Shown here piece by piece: positions 18,288 through 31,671 of a stretch of DNA of 64,000 nt. The notes under the pieces were generated by a model. That model worked only from the letters and a program-made list of their open reading frames with translations. It had not been told where the DNA came from and did not search any database. Position 1 is the stretch's first letter. Each line of letters starts with the position of its first letter. This DNA comes from Bifidobacterium aquikefiri (GTDB taxonomy: Bacteria; Actinomycetota; Actinomycetes; Actinomycetales; Bifidobacteriaceae): contig NZ_MWXA01000005.1 of the NCBI RefSeq assembly GCF_002259795.1, forward strand, positions 558,001-622,000, in the 5' to 3' direction. A program made the position numbers and the translations under genes.

Positions 18288-20369
18288 ATGACACACGATT
18301 TACAGTCAGGGATTGACCCGACATCATTTTCCTCAATAGTCAAGCCGACCCAGGATCTTTTCCGCTTCGTAAACGGACCTTGGGTAGATACCTATACACT
18401 TCCTCCAGACCGTCCGGCATATGGCTCCTTCGCAGTTCTGGCAGAGAACGCAGAACAGCAGATTCGTGACATTCTGGAGGATGAATCCAAACTGGCACCA
18501 AAATCCACCATCATCTATAACAGCTTCCTTGATACCGAGGCGATCGAACGGGCAGGAATCAAGCCAATCGCAGCCGACTTGGGCGTTATCGAAGACGCGG
18601 CCGACAAGTCCGAACTCACCAAGGTATTGGGCTCACTGAATCCAACCGGAGGCCCGGATCTGTTAGACATTGCCGTCTATGGCGATCCTGGTGATGCCGG
18701 ACGCAACATCATTCACATCGCCCAAGGCGGACTGGGACTTCCAGACGAGGCCTATTATCGCGAGGAGCGCTATGCGGCAATTCGTGAAGCCTACAAGGAC
18801 ATGGTCGCCAAACTCCTGCATCTCGCGCAGCAGGAAGCACCGATGAGCGATGCTCAGGACAAAGCTGCCGCATTCCTTGCCTTTGAAACGCATCTCGCAG
18901 CACATCATTGGGACAATGTGGAAACCCGCGACGAAGATAAGACATATAATCCAACCTCCTACGACGAGTTGAGTTCAGCACTCGATTCCTTTGACATCGA
19001 TACATGGGTCTCAGCATGGCAGTTCGCATACAATGCCACCTTTACCGCGACTGATCAGCCCATAGATATGAAGGCTGCCCTGGCTCATACCATCGTGCAT
19101 GAACCCAGCTTCCTTACCGGTCTCAATGATCTGTGGAGCCGCACAGAGCTCAGCGATCTCAAGCTCTGGGCGAGAGTTCATACACTTATCGCATGGGCGA
19201 CTTTCATGAATCGGGACTTCGAACAGACAAAGTTCGACTTCTACGGCAAGACCCTTTCCGGAACGACACAGATGCGCGACCGGTGGAAGCGCGGCGTTGC
19301 ACTTGTCAACTCCACCTGCGGAGAAGAGGCGGGACGCGAATACGTTCAACGGCACTTCCCGCAAAGCAGCAAGAGGCAGATGGAGAAATTGGTCAGTAAT
19401 CTGATCAAGGCATACGAATCCTCCATTGCCGCGAGCGAATGGCTTGGCGAAGACACCAAGAAGAAGGCACTCGACAAGATGGCCAAATTCTCGCCAAAAA
19501 TTGGATTTACCAACCATTGGCGTGACTACACGGCACTTAAGGTCGGCGACGACCGTGGCCTCATTGCAAACTTACGCATTGCCAACGCCTATGAGACTGG
19601 CTACCAGATTTCCAAGGCCGGCAAGCCTGTCGATAAAGACGAATGGCTCATGAATCCACAGACTGTGAATGCCTACTACGAGCCAACGCTCAACGTGATC
19701 GTGTTCCCAGCGGCAATTTTGCAGCCGCCATTCTTCGATCCGAATGCAGATGATGCTGCCAACTATGGCGGTATCGGAGCAGTCATCGGACATGAAATCG
19801 GGCATGGATTCGACGATCAGGGCAGCAAGTATGATGGCAACGGCCAACTGCACGACTGGTGGACTGAGAGCGACCGCAGCAACTTCGAAAAGCGCACCAA
19901 GGCACTGATCGATGAATACAATGCATTCGTTCCACAGCAGCTAGCCGACAAATATGTCGAAACACCGGACAAGGCTCCGCATGTCAATGGCGCACTCACC
20001 ATTGGTGAAAACATTGGCGATCTTGGCGGCGTCAACATCTCACTCAAAGCATATGCATTCGCATTGGACGAGAAGCAAGGTAAGCCACGCGACGCAAGCC
20101 CTGAAGGCATCCAGGAAGCACTTGACTCCGCTCCTGAGATCGATGGCTTCACCGGACTGCAACGGTTCTTCCTGTCCTATGCCACCATCTGGCGCACCAA
20201 GATGCGCGACGAACTCGCAGAACAATATCTGCAGATCGATCCACACTCCCCTGCAGAATTCAGAACGAATGGCATTGTGAGCAACGTCGATCTGTTCTAC
20301 AAGGCCTTTGGCGTAAAGGCAGGAGACGGCATGTGGATTGAGCCGGAGCAGCGCGTACGCATTTGGTGA
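18288..20369 (+). CDS. pepO: M13-family zinc endopeptidase (PepO-like)
   Basis: Neprilysin-family metalloendopeptidase, intracellular here (no signal peptide). The zinc site VIGHEIGHGFDDQGSKYDGNG and the third ligand motif ENIGDLGGV are intact, as are NAYYEP and the C-terminal FRTNGIVSNVDLFYKAF. Length of about 693 aa is normal. The frame extends upstream to ATG 18252, but the residues before MTHDLQSGIDP look unconserved, so I place the start at 18288; no good ribosome-binding site precedes either. Likely substrates are short peptides for amino-acid supply. Confidence 0.93.
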   Translation: MTHDLQSGIDPTSFSSIVKPTQDLFRFVNGPWVDTYTLPPDRPAYGSFAVLAENAEQQIRDILEDESKLAPKSTIIYNSFLDTEAIERAGIKPIAADLGVIEDAADKSELTKVLGSLNPTGGPDLLDIAVYGDPGDAGRNIIHIAQGGLGLPDEAYYREERYAAIREAYKDMVAKLLHLAQQEAPMSDAQDKAAAFLAFETHLAAHHWDNVETRDEDKTYNPTSYDELSSALDSFDIDTWVSAWQFAYNATFTATDQPIDMKAALAHTIVHEPSFLTGLNDLWSRTELSDLKLWARVHTLIAWATFMNRDFEQTKFDFYGKTLSGTTQMRDRWKRGVALVNSTCGEEAGREYVQRHFPQSSKRQMEKLVSNLIKAYESSIAASEWLGEDTKKKALDKMAKFSPKIGFTNHWRDYTALKVGDDRGLIANLRIANAYETGYQISKAGKPVDKDEWLMNPQTVNAYYEPTLNVIVFPAAILQPPFFDPNADDAANYGGIGAVIGHEIGHGFDDQGSKYDGNGQLHDWWTESDRSNFEKRTKALIDEYNAFVPQQLADKYVETPDKAPHVNGALTIGENIGDLGGVNISLKAYAFALDEKQGKPRDASPEGIQEALDSAPEIDGFTGLQRFFLSYATIWRTKMRDELAEQYLQIDPHSPAEFRTNGIVSNVDLFYKAFGVKAGDGMWIEPEQRVRIW

Positions 20370-20433
20370 TGAGCTGAGTAGTGCTTGGTCTTAAGCACAT
20401 GCTTACTGCTTTGTGTGAGTCACGCGCGGGTGT

Positions 20434-20475
20434 TCGGGGTGTGTTTTCTGCGTTACCACAGAAAACACACCCCGA
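20434..20475. terminator. Perfect 17-bp hairpin between convergent pepO and ssb
   Basis: TCGGGGTGTGTTTTCTG (20434-20450) is exactly complementary to 20459-20475, with an 8-base loop. It lies between two convergent 3' ends, the place for a shared bidirectional terminator. There is no T-run on either side, which is tolerated in actinobacteria. Confidence 0.6.
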
Positions 20476-20496
20476 CCCATTTCAGGCCCTCATGAT

Positions 20497-21048
20497 TCAT
20501 GCATGCTGAAGAGATTGCGTTGCCGTAGCAGAAACGTTAGTCGGTTGAGACTCGAATGGGCGATAGTTTGTCTTACGCCCAGATGCCTGTATCGGAGTTT
20601 GGTTCGTTGCGATGCTGACAACCTTGTGAACATCAGGATGTGCATCCTTATGGTGACGCTCACTTGGCAGAGCAATAGAGGCTTTCTTCCGGGTGAACGA
20701 GCTCACCCCCAGGCCGAGATGATGGCCGATGCACGACGCTTCGATAATCACTGCTGATTGATGATCTCCATTTCTGTCGGTCCATTCCTCCGTTTCCAGC
20801 ACCCCGCTGACAACCACCGGCTGACCTTTATGAATGGATTGCAGTACGTTTGCAGCCAATGTCTTATATGCCTTCACTGTCATCCATGTCGTGGCACGCT
20901 CCTCCCACTGGTTTCTTCGTACATGGAAGTAGCCACGCGTTGAAGCCAGGCGGAATGTGCAGACCGGGTTGCTTTCCTCTCGGCCAATACGCAGCGGCTC
21001 AGTGGCTACGAATCCCGTGATTGTGATCGTTCCTTGCTGTGATGCCAT
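20497..21048 (-). CDS. ssb: Single-stranded DNA-binding protein (secondary SSB)
   Basis: 183 residues. The N-terminal OB fold is recognisable: ITITGFVATEPLRIGREESNPVCTFRLASTRGY, then WMTVKAYKTLAANVLQSIHKGQPVVVSGVLETEEW and IEASCIGHHLGLG. The C-terminal 60 residues are polar and do not end in the acidic DDDIPF-type tip that recruits partner proteins. The gene is not beside rpsF/rpsR, so it is probably the accessory SsbB-type paralogue rather than the replicative SSB. Confidence 0.85.
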   Translation of the reverse strand: MASQQGTITITGFVATEPLRIGREESNPVCTFRLASTRGYFHVRRNQWEERATTWMTVKAYKTLAANVLQSIHKGQPVVVSGVLETEEWTDRNGDHQSAVIIEASCIGHHLGLGVSSFTRKKASIALPSERHHKDAHPDVHKVVSIATNQTPIQASGRKTNYRPFESQPTNVSATATQSLQHA

Positions 21049-21171
21049 GATGATTCCTTCCTCAACATTGTCATGGGCGTGAGAACTGCCCTTTCGTTAT
21101 CTTTCGCAGCTAACCAACTGCGGTGAGATAACTATGCCAATATTGCAGCGAGGAATACACCAGATATTCGA

Positions 21172-21232
21172 ATGTGGTCGAATGTGCTTGAACCCGAACA
21201 TCCTGGGGAATTCAAGCACCATTCGACCACAT
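21172..21232. repeat. Long hairpin between proS and ssb
   Basis: ATGTGGTCGAATG plus TGCTTGAA (21172-21192) pairs with 21211-21232 except for one bulged base, giving a stem of about 21 bp and an 18-base loop. The left arm also contains TCGAATGTG twice in tandem. It is 58 bases past the proS stop and could terminate proS, but has no T-run. It is unlike the A/B elements. Confidence 0.6.
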
Positions 21233-21289
21233 AGAGCAACGCTGCATCGAAGTCGTGCATTGTGTTGCGCGTCTGGGGCGGAACACCGA

Positions 21290-23104
21290 TTAGATGAGCT
21301 CTGCCACCCGATCAGCAATCGTCTGTGCCGCTTGAGATACGGGCACCGATTGCGAATGTGAACCATCGCGGTCACGAATTTCAATCGTGCCATTGGCTGC
21401 GGTGTCTCTACCAGCGATAGCGACGATCGGCACGCCAAGCAATTCACTGTCCTTGAACTTCACGCCCGGAGAAACCTTCGCGCGATCATCGAACAGAGTC
21501 TCAATCCCCCGCTGTTCGAGTTCGTCAACCAGCTGTTCTGCTGCCTCGAATACCTTGGAATCCTTGCCTGTGGCCAACACATGCACCTGAGCCGGAGCGA
21601 CCGCAACTGGCCACGCCAGACCCTTATCATCGTGATGACTTTCGGCAATGCACGCAAGCACACGTGATACGCCGATGCCGTAGCAGCCCATCCATACTGG
21701 AACTGCCTTGCCATTCTCGTTCAGCACCTTCAAATCCAGAGCCTTGGAGTACTTCAGTCCCAGTTGGAACACCTGACCGATTTCGACACCGCGTTCGAAG
21801 CTCAACGGGCCCGATCCATCCGGACTCATGTCTCCATGACGCACTTCAACGGCTTCGACGCTTCCATTGGCTTCGAAATCCCGCCCATATACGGCATTGA
21901 ACACATGTGTTCCCTCGTGATCTGCTCCCGTCACCCAAGCAGTTCCGCGAGCAACGTGATGGTCAAGAAGATAGGTGATCGGTTCATCGATTCCGGCATG
22001 TTCAGCTTGCGGACCAAGCACCTTCGGTCCGATGTAGCCCTTGACCAATTCCGGATGCTTCCTCAGGTCGTCTGGCGAAGCCTCTTCGATTTCTGAAGGA
22101 GCAAACTGGGCTTCAAGACGCTTCATGTCGACCTGGCGATCTCCTGGAACACCAATCGCAACCAATTCACGCCAAGGCTTGTCATGATCCTTGTCTTCGG
22201 CATGCTTTACAACGATTATCACATTCTTGAGGGTATCGGCGGCTGTCCATGCACGCCCATCTTCGCGCGGATGCAGGGCATTTGCCTGGCTTACCAGCGA
22301 ATCAATCGTGGTGGAATCCGGTGTTTTCAACGCTTTCATCGAAGGAGTTGCAGAAAAATCAACGTCTTGCATAGCAGGTGTTGTCAGTGCCTCCACATTC
22401 CAAGCCTTACCCGAGGGGGCCTGTGCAAAGGTGTCTTCACCGATGGCGAGCGGAGCAAGAAACTCCTCGGACTCCGAGCCTCCCATAGGACCGGAAACAG
22501 CATGAACAATCACATACTTCACACCGAGTCGGTTGAAAATACGCTGGTAGGCGTTACGCTCATCGTTGTAACAGGTCTTGAGTCCATCCTCGTCAATCGT
22601 GAATGAATACCCATCCTTCATGATGAATTCGCGACCGCGAATCAGACCGGCACGCGGACGGAATTCGTCACGATACTTCGTCTGAATCTGATACAGATTC
22701 ACTGGCAGATCCTTGTAGGACGAATACATGTCCTTGACCAGAAGCGTGAACATTTCCTCATGCGTGGGGGCAAGAAGATAGTCTGCCTCGTGACGATCCT
22801 TCAATCTGAAAATATTGTCGCCGTATTCTTCCCAGCGATGGGTGGCTTCATATGGCGCCTTTGGCAGCAATGCCGGAAAATGCACTTCCTGAGCATGTAT
22901 GGAACTCATTTCCTCACGGATGATTGCCTCGACCTTGGCGAGAACACGCAAACCGAGCGGCAGCCAGACATATATGCCTGGCGAAGTCTTACGAATATAC
23001 CCTGCACGAACCAGCAGCTTGGCCGAATCGACATCGGCATCTGCAGGGTCTTCTCGCAGGGTACGAAGAAACAGTGATGACATGCGAAGTGCTTGAGAAC
23101 TCAT
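21290..23104 (-). CDS. proS: Prolyl-tRNA synthetase (bacterial type, with editing domain)
   Basis: Charges tRNA-Pro. Class II motifs are visible (motif 2: [27 protein letters not shown]; motif 3: [16 protein letters not shown]). An insertion at about residues 225-390 corresponds to the YbaK-like editing domain that hydrolyses misacylated Ala-tRNA-Pro, and the C-terminus is an anticodon-binding domain. ATG 23104 ([15 protein letters not shown]) is preferred over the upstream TTG 23113. Long hairpin at 21172 lies downstream. Confidence 0.96.
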   Translation of the reverse strand: MSSQALRMSSLFLRTLREDPADADVDSAKLLVRAGYIRKTSPGIYVWLPLGLRVLAKVEAIIREEMSSIHAQEVHFPALLPKAPYEATHRWEEYGDNIFRLKDRHEADYLLAPTHEEMFTLLVKDMYSSYKDLPVNLYQIQTKYRDEFRPRAGLIRGREFIMKDGYSFTIDEDGLKTCYNDERNAYQRIFNRLGVKYVIVHAVSGPMGGSESEEFLAPLAIGEDTFAQAPSGKAWNVEALTTPAMQDVDFSATPSMKALKTPDSTTIDSLVSQANALHPREDGRAWTAADTLKNVIIVVKHAEDKDHDKPWRELVAIGVPGDRQVDMKRLEAQFAPSEIEEASPDDLRKHPELVKGYIGPKVLGPQAEHAGIDEPITYLLDHHVARGTAWVTGADHEGTHVFNAVYGRDFEANGSVEAVEVRHGDMSPDGSGPLSFERGVEIGQVFQLGLKYSKALDLKVLNENGKAVPVWMGCYGIGVSRVLACIAESHHDDKGLAWPVAVAPAQVHVLATGKDSKVFEAAEQLVDELEQRGIETLFDDRAKVSPGVKFKDSELLGVPIVAIAGRDTAANGTIEIRDRDGSHSQSVPVSQAAQTIADRVAELI

Positions 23105-23184
23105 GAATCCCAAGGGTATTCATATTGAGGGACATAGCTTTCAGGCACTCGACACTTAAAGACGAATGCTCACTGGAACACGAG

Positions 23185-24630
23185 CTAGAAGAGAGCACTC
23201 TGTGAAAAACCATCCGCGGATTCTTCCGCGGATTCCTCTGACAAGTCGTCGTCAAACTCGTCAATGGCCGGCCTTGCCGTGAATGATTGCGCACCCTCAC
23301 CCGCCAATCTGGCCGAAGCAGCCTTTGAATCCTGACGAAGTGCAGAATCGAGCGAAACCGCTTCCGGCGAAACAAGGAACGCATGCTCGTTGATGCCTCG
23401 CAGATACAAGCCATCCAAGGCCTCGACTCGGGACAAGGCAACATATCCCATGCCTGGAGCAAAGGTACGTCGCAGATCCATGACTGCCCTATCAAGCGTC
23501 ATACCCTGGGACTTATGAATCGTAATCGCCCAGGCGCATCGCAGTGGTACCTGATTGACAGATGCGAGCACAGTCTCACCATCCATCATTTCCCATGATG
23601 CCGGTTTCATGGTGACGGTATTGCCGTTCTCGAATTGAACAATGGGCCATCCACCCTTGTTCTCCTGTGCGAAGCCCTTGATTGTACCGATCGAGCCGTT
23701 CACATATTGCCGGTCTGGATCGTTTCTCAGTGCCATGACGTTCGCTCCGGCTTTCAAGACCAGATGCTCGGGGGCCAGCATGTTCTTCTTCAATCGTTCA
23801 ACCAACTGAGCTGGCCCAGCGGATTCTGCATGGAACTCGTGAGCGTCAAGCATGATCTGAGCAAGGCGCATGTCGTTCAAGGCATCAGCCTGCCGATTCA
23901 CCGGGAACAGATTCACCGCGACCTCAGATGTCGCCGGCACCTTGCCCAATCTGTTGGCGAGCACGTCATGGTCTTCCTGGCTCACCGAGCCGTCGCGGAT
24001 ATCGGTCAGCACCGTAAGCAGTTGGCCATCATCCTGCCTATGCTGCTCGGTCAAATAGCAAATGATGGGGTTCAAGGCAGGCCAGACCAGAGAATCGGTG
24101 ACAAAGCCGTCGGGATCCTTGCCGAGACGTGCGTACTCCTGACGTGATGAGAGCAACAGCTCGTCGGGCATCATCATGTCTGCATCACGGTGCGAACGCG
24201 TGACCGGCGGGAGCTGGAAGAAGTCACCTGAGAGAACAACCTGCAGACCCCCGAAAGGCTCGGGATTGTTTCGCAGTGCCCTACACACCTGATCCACCAT
24301 GTCGAATAGCCAAGCGTGCATCATCGAAACCTCATCGATGACCAGCACGTCCGTTGCCTCAATCCTGCGCTTGCGCCGACTGCGGATTCGCTTCAGCAAC
24401 TCCGACGTCAGAAACTTGGAAACCCCTACACCGCTCCACGAGTGAATGGTCTGCCCATTGATATGCGTCGAAGCAATGCCTGTTGAGGCAGTCACTGCCA
24501 CCGAGGCACCCTCTGCGCGCTTTCGACTGATGAACTCATTGAGTACAAAGGTCTTGCCGGCACCGGGCGCTCCGGTGATGAACGCATTCGCACCCGCATT
24601 CAAGATAGCTAAAGCCTCTTTTTGAAACAT
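23185..24630 (-). CDS. PIF1-like superfamily 1 helicase / AAA ATPase
   Basis: Predicted 5'-3' DNA helicase. Walker A GAPGAGKTF at about residues 20-28, motif TASTGIAST, Walker B VLVIDEVSMMHAWL, motif III GLQVVLSGDFFQLPPV, and the C-terminal AITIHKSQGMTLDRAVMDL with GYVALSRV, are the PIF1/RecD-like series in order. 481 residues. The last 70 residues are acidic and unconserved. No RecBC partners are adjacent; PIF1-like proteins of this type act on G-quadruplex or stalled-fork DNA in studied organisms, but the role here is unknown. Confidence 0.9.
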   Translation of the reverse strand: MFQKEALAILNAGANAFITGAPGAGKTFVLNEFISRKRAEGASVAVTASTGIASTHINGQTIHSWSGVGVSKFLTSELLKRIRSRRKRRIEATDVLVIDEVSMMHAWLFDMVDQVCRALRNNPEPFGGLQVVLSGDFFQLPPVTRSHRDADMMMPDELLLSSRQEYARLGKDPDGFVTDSLVWPALNPIICYLTEQHRQDDGQLLTVLTDIRDGSVSQEDHDVLANRLGKVPATSEVAVNLFPVNRQADALNDMRLAQIMLDAHEFHAESAGPAQLVERLKKNMLAPEHLVLKAGANVMALRNDPDRQYVNGSIGTIKGFAQENKGGWPIVQFENGNTVTMKPASWEMMDGETVLASVNQVPLRCAWAITIHKSQGMTLDRAVMDLRRTFAPGMGYVALSRVEALDGLYLRGINEHAFLVSPEAVSLDSALRQDSKAASARLAGEGAQSFTARPAIDEFDDDLSEESAEESADGFSQSALF

Positions 24631-24710
24631 ATCCTCACCATCTCACACGCGATTGATGCCATGTTGAACCTCCACCAGGTCTTGTTGAAGGGAATCATCG
24701 ATATTTTCTA

Positions 24711-24811
24711 TTCATTGTGAACTATGTAGAGTATCAAACCAGAAAAACGTCAGTGGCCCAAGGCTATTTTGGGAAAAAATCAAGTTTGTACTTCAAGAAG
24801 TTCACAATGAA
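24711..24811. repeat. Inverted-repeat element, subfamily A (copy A2)
   Basis: Arms 24711-24734 and 24788-24811 share TTCATTGTGAACT and AGTAT/GTACT blocks. The core (24735-24787) is again exactly 53 bp and unrelated to the A1 and A3 cores. It lies 29 bases beyond the orn stop and upstream of the PIF1-like gene. Confidence 0.8.
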
Positions 24812-24840
24812 CGCAATCCGTCTCGTACTATTCCAAAAAA

Positions 24841-25542
24841 TCAGTAATCGAGCTTTTCCGGGGTGGCAATATCCTCCACGGGAGCGCCTTGTTCCTCGAA
24901 TGTGCGCAGGAGACTGGTGCTTTCAATTTCCTCAGCACCGGCCTTTGCCTCCGTTTCGCTGGCCCCGGGGGTAGGTGTGAAGAACATCTTGCGATAGTAT
25001 CGCAGCTCATCCATAGACTCGATGATATCCGCCAGGGCACGGTGGCCACCGTGCTTCGCAGGTTTATTGAGGTATACATTCGGATACCAGCGGCGTGAGA
25101 GCTCCTTTACGGTGCTCACATCGATCACACGATAGTGCAGCAGATCCATCAGATTCGGCATGAACCGGTCAAGGAATTTCTTATCGGAACCGACCGAATT
25201 CCCCGCAAGGTGAGCCTTGCCATGTTTGGGCAGGAAAGGCTTGACATAGTCAATGACCTGTTGCTGGGCCTCGGCAAGAGGCAAGCCCCGCTTCATTTCC
25301 TCAATGAGACCTGACGATGTATGCATATGACGTACGAAGCTGTTCATCTGTGCGAGTGCGGCATCCGAAGGCTTGATAACCAGATCGATGCCTTCGTCAA
25401 GTACATTCATGTCGAAATCGGTAGGAACAACCGACACCTCGCAAAGCTCGTCATGGAAGATGTCAAGACCGGTCATCTCGCAGTCTATCCATATCATTCG
25501 CGATTCTTCTGAGCTGAAGGTCATATCGTCCTTGCTCCCCAT
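24841..25542 (-). CDS. orn: Oligoribonuclease
   Basis: DEDDh-family 3'-5' exonuclease that degrades 2-5 nt RNA. Active-site motifs: [11 protein letters not shown], the middle Asp in [17 protein letters not shown], and the final [15 protein letters not shown] is also conserved. ATG 25542 follows AAAGGTGG, so it is preferred to the GTG at 25551. The C-terminus has about 30 extra residues (from [12 protein letters not shown]). It is in tandem with guaB but separated by the guaB terminator. Confidence 0.95.
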   Translation of the reverse strand: MGSKDDMTFSSEESRMIWIDCEMTGLDIFHDELCEVSVVPTDFDMNVLDEGIDLVIKPSDAALAQMNSFVRHMHTSSGLIEEMKRGLPLAEAQQQVIDYVKPFLPKHGKAHLAGNSVGSDKKFLDRFMPNLMDLLHYRVIDVSTVKELSRRWYPNVYLNKPAKHGGHRALADIIESMDELRYYRKMFFTPTPGASETEAKAGAEEIESTSLLRTFEEQGAPVEDIATPEKLDY

Positions 25543-25633
25543 AACTTCCACCTTTCGTTCCCGTCGGCCTCGAATGCCGAACTCTTTAGGTTATCCCGCA
25601 ATGGGGACGAAACCCGGTTGATCAGGGTGCATG

Positions 25634-25669
25634 AAAAATCCCGGATGAGCAAGGGTGCTCATCCGGGAT
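25634..25669 (-). terminator. Rho-independent terminator of guaB
   Basis: A perfect 14-bp stem (25638-25651 with 25656-25669, loop AGGG) is followed on the minus strand by TTTTT (25634-25638), 25 bases beyond the guaB stop. This is the clearest intrinsic terminator in the window. Confidence 0.9.
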
Positions 25670-25693
25670 GATCTCAGCGATGGGAAGCAGATA

Positions 25694-28481
<2,788 letters not shown>

Positions 28482-28485
<4 letters not shown>

Positions 28486-29186
28486 GCGCTGGTTTCCGAC
28501 GTGTTCGACTCATGTGGCCGAGAGCCATTCGGCGTGCGGTGCATGCTCTGACTGGCATGGATGATGTCGCGCAGTTGCGATTCGGGAATCACTCCCGCTC
28601 GCAGGATTGCGATGCCATCGGCGTCGTTCTTGGACGTTGTCACAACCGTACTTGCCACTGGACCAGGGGTCGTACCGGCATCAAGATACAGAGCAACGCT
28701 ATCGCCCAGTTGCGCCTGTGCTTCCTGAGCGCTCTGCGCACTGTCATGACCTGAGATATTCGCGCTCGATGCAGCCAAGGGTCCAGTTGCTGCAAGAATG
28801 CGACGAGTACTATCCGCGTCAGGAACACGAACTGCCTGAGTTCGGGCCGTGACTTCGAGCTTGATTGTCTGCAACTGCGTATCTGCGCTCGCTATGCAGA
28901 TCGGCGAAAATGCCCCTGGAAGCAACGATGCCGAAAGCACATCAAGTGGGTATGGAAGTCTCAGATCCAATTTCCCGATCTCGTCTGTATCTGCAAGAAG
29001 CACCTGCAACGATTTGGTACGTGGACGTTGCTTGGCCTCGAACAAGGCATCAATGGCGATGTCATTGAAAGGATCACATGCAATGCCGTATACCGTATCT
29101 GTTGGCATCACAATCAACTTGCCCTCATGAATGTATTGGGCAGCCAATGCCAAGGAATCCTCGTCGATTAAACGAATCTCACTCAT
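28482..29186 (-). CDS. tsaC: L-threonylcarbamoyladenylate synthase (TsaC/Sua5/YrdC family)
   Basis: Makes threonylcarbamoyl-AMP for the t6A37 modification of ANN-decoding tRNAs. The YrdC fold motifs are clear: MPTDTVYGIACDPFN, the KxR motif AKQRPRTKSLQVLL, and TGPLAASSANISG. 234 residues; the C-terminal 30 are polar and not conserved. It overlaps the WecA/TagO-like gene by 4 bases. Unusually, a 293-bp gap separates it from prmC. Confidence 0.93.
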
Positions 29187-29358
29187 TTACCCGTATCATC
29201 TCGCTTTGTCTGTATTTGGAAAGCTCTTGCACGCCATGCATGCCGACATCGTTTTGGGAAATGTCCGCACACGGTCTATGTTCAGTCTACAATGCCGATT
29301 CTCACGGATGCATCTCTCATCTGCTTCTGTTTTTTGTGTTTTTTAGTCTTGTCCGTTT

Positions 29359-29456
29359 TTTTGTTGCCTGCATTTGAAAAACTCGGCGTATGGGCACCGT
29401 CATTTCAACGTTGTTGAGCTGCAATACACGCAACATTCCTAAAATAGGCAACAAAA
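29359..29456. repeat. Decayed inverted-repeat element, subfamily B (copy B2)
   Basis: TTTTGTTGCCT (29359-29369) is exactly complementary to AGGCAACAAAA (29446-29456). These match the arms of copy B4, and when aligned on them the AGTAT positions fall about 54 bp apart, but AGTAT itself has mutated. It occupies the 293-bp gap (29187-29479) between prmC and tsaC, which holds no gene. Confidence 0.55.
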
Positions 29457-29479
29457 TTAATGGTTCCCCGAAAATTCCT

Positions 29480-30487
29480 TCACTTTTGACTCGTATTTGC
29501 TTGCGACTGCCGTGAAGCAATCAAGAAACGGTCACGATGTGTGAGATCCTGTTCAGTTTGTGCGTTTCTATATCCTTGTGCCAATGCGTAGTTTCGCAAG
29601 GCCGCGCCTTGCGAGATGTCGTGCTCCATAACCAGCACTCCTCCAACCTTCAGCAGTGTGGCTGCCCTGTCGATGATGCGTTTGGGGAATCGCAGGCCGT
29701 CAGGCGAACCGCCGTATAAGGCTTGCTGCGGTTCCCAATCACGGACTTCGGGTTGAGCCGGGATTTCTCGCTCTGGAATGTACGGCGGATTACAGATAAT
29801 CACATCGCAGTACCCATCAAGCGATTGCAGAGTCTGAACGCTGGTGGCATCGCCTTCGATAAGCTCCAGGGAACTGCCGATCTCATCGATCCGTGCTTGA
29901 TTTTTCTGAATATTCTTTCGAGTCCACTCAATTGTCCGTTCAGATTGTTCAACCGCATAGACGCGGGCGTGCGGCACTTCCGTCGCCACGCTCACAGCGA
30001 TGGCACCCGAACCGGAGCAGAGATCGACCATCACCGGCCGGCCTATCTTCTGCCGTTGCAACCAGTCGAGTGCAGCCTGAACCACAAGCTCGGTCTCTTG
30101 CCGTGGAATGAACACGCCTGTGCCCACAAGCACGTCCAGGAATCTGAATCGTGCATGACCGACGATGTATTGCAATGGTTCGCGTCTGATTCTTCGTTGC
30201 AGCAGCTTGGCAAACAAATCCAAGGCATCGCCTGCCTGTTGCGGCAGGGAAAGCTCGTCGGAGCCATTCCAGCGGGTAAAGGCGCTCTCAAAGCTGGAAC
30301 CGAGAATCATCGCCGTGCGAATATCATTCACGCTGACGCTCAAGCCGAAAGACGCCGCGAACGCAAGCAACACCATGGAATCATGTTGTGGCGAATCAAT
30401 CCCGCATGATTTCAGCGCTTCAGTTGCGTCTCGAACGATATCTTCAACAGACTTCCCCAAGCCCAGGCCATGCTCCGCTTGATGCAC
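29480..30487 (-). CDS. prmC: Release factor glutamine methyltransferase (PrmC/HemK)
   Basis: N5-methylates the Gln of the GGQ motif in RF1 and RF2. The SAM-binding motif VDLCSGSGAIAVSVA and the catalytic IICNPPYIPERE are present; the N-terminal helical domain (about 1-95) is typical. Start is a GTG at 30487, 11 bases after the prfA stop, so prfA and prmC are coupled. An extra stretch (SVNDIRTAMILGSSFESAFTRW) lengthens the protein to 335 residues. Confidence 0.93.
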   Translation of the reverse strand: MHQAEHGLGLGKSVEDIVRDATEALKSCGIDSPQHDSMVLLAFAASFGLSVSVNDIRTAMILGSSFESAFTRWNGSDELSLPQQAGDALDLFAKLLQRRIRREPLQYIVGHARFRFLDVLVGTGVFIPRQETELVVQAALDWLQRQKIGRPVMVDLCSGSGAIAVSVATEVPHARVYAVEQSERTIEWTRKNIQKNQARIDEIGSSLELIEGDATSVQTLQSLDGYCDVIICNPPYIPEREIPAQPEVRDWEPQQALYGGSPDGLRFPKRIIDRAATLLKVGGVLVMEHDISQGAALRNYALAQGYRNAQTEQDLTHRDRFLIASRQSQANTSQK

Positions 30488-30498
30488 GATCTCGCAAC

Positions 30499-31593
30499 TT
30501 ACTTCTGTTGCGCGGCGAGACGGTCGGCTTCGTCGGTCTGCATGTCGGAATCGATGACTGCCTGCAAATCTCCGTCTAACACTTGATCCAGGTTGTAGGC
30601 CTTGTAATTCGTTCGATGATCGACAATGCGATTCTCGGGAAAATTATATGTACGGATGCGTTCAGAGCGATCCATGGAACGAACCTGGGAATGGCGCATG
30701 TCTGCGGCCTCCTCGGCTTCCTGCTCATGCTTCATCGCGAGAAGACGCGATTTCAGGACGCGCAGCGCCGCCTGCCTGTTCTGTATTTGAGATTTTTCGT
30801 CCTGCATGCTCACCACAATGCCGGTTGGAATGTGAGTCATGCGCACCGCAGAATAGGTGGTGTTTACCGACTGACCCCCTGGGCCCGAACTCATGAATAT
30901 GTCGATCTTCAAATCCTTGGGATCAACTTCAATCTCATCGTCATCCTCGTCAGCTTCAGGGAAGACAATCACTCCGGCTGCGGATGTCTGAATACGACCC
31001 TGAGACTCAGTAACGGGGACACGCTGAACGCGGTGAACGCCGCCCTCGTATTTCATACTTGCCCATACACCGTCCACAGGCGATTGCACCGACTTGGCGC
31101 GCAAGGCAATCTGAACGTCTTTCATTCCGCCAAGCTCGGTGGAATTCTCACTCATCAGCTCGGTCTTCCAACCACGCTTTTCTGCATAGCGCGTATACAT
31201 GCGTAGCAGGTCTCCAGCAAACAGCGCGGCTTCCTCGCCACCAGTGCCCGCCTTGATCTCCATGATCACATCGCGCGAATCATCAGGATCACGCGGAATC
31301 AGAGCATTGCGCAGCTTTTCTTCAACTCCAGGCAACTGTGATTCAAGGCGTTTGGCCTCCGCCTGGAAGTCTGCATCTTCATCCGCCATCTCTTTGGCGG
31401 CCTCATAGTCGTCCCGCACGCGTGCATATTGCTGATATGCACTCACAATCAGACCAAGCTCAGAATGACGACGCCCAAGTTTGCGCATCTTGTCTGGATT
31501 CGATGCCACCTCCGGCTGACTCATCTGCCGCTCAATGTCGCGATATTCCTCAAGTGCCGTGAGGGCTGCTGGGAATTGCTCATCGGATGCCAT
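30499..31593 (-). CDS. prfA: Peptide chain release factor 1
   Basis: Reads UAA and UAG. GGQ loop [24 protein letters not shown] and the RF1 C-terminus ([27 protein letters not shown]) are intact. ATG 31593 ([11 protein letters not shown]) is preceded by GAGAGGGA; the GTG at 31608 is part of that Shine-Dalgarno region and is unlikely. It follows rpmE, and precedes prmC, the enzyme that methylates it. Confidence 0.96.
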   Translation of the reverse strand: MASDEQFPAALTALEEYRDIERQMSQPEVASNPDKMRKLGRRHSELGLIVSAYQQYARVRDDYEAAKEMADEDADFQAEAKRLESQLPGVEEKLRNALIPRDPDDSRDVIMEIKAGTGGEEAALFAGDLLRMYTRYAEKRGWKTELMSENSTELGGMKDVQIALRAKSVQSPVDGVWASMKYEGGVHRVQRVPVTESQGRIQTSAAGVIVFPEADEDDDEIEVDPKDLKIDIFMSSGPGGQSVNTTYSAVRMTHIPTGIVVSMQDEKSQIQNRQAALRVLKSRLLAMKHEQEAEEAADMRHSQVRSMDRSERIRTYNFPENRIVDHRTNYKAYNLDQVLDGDLQAVIDSDMQTDEADRLAAQQK

Positions 31594-31671
31594 TGAATCC
31601 CTCTCCACCTATCATTGTCTTGCCTATCAATCGTATGCAAGCCCATACATACTGCGCAACGCAGCTATACA

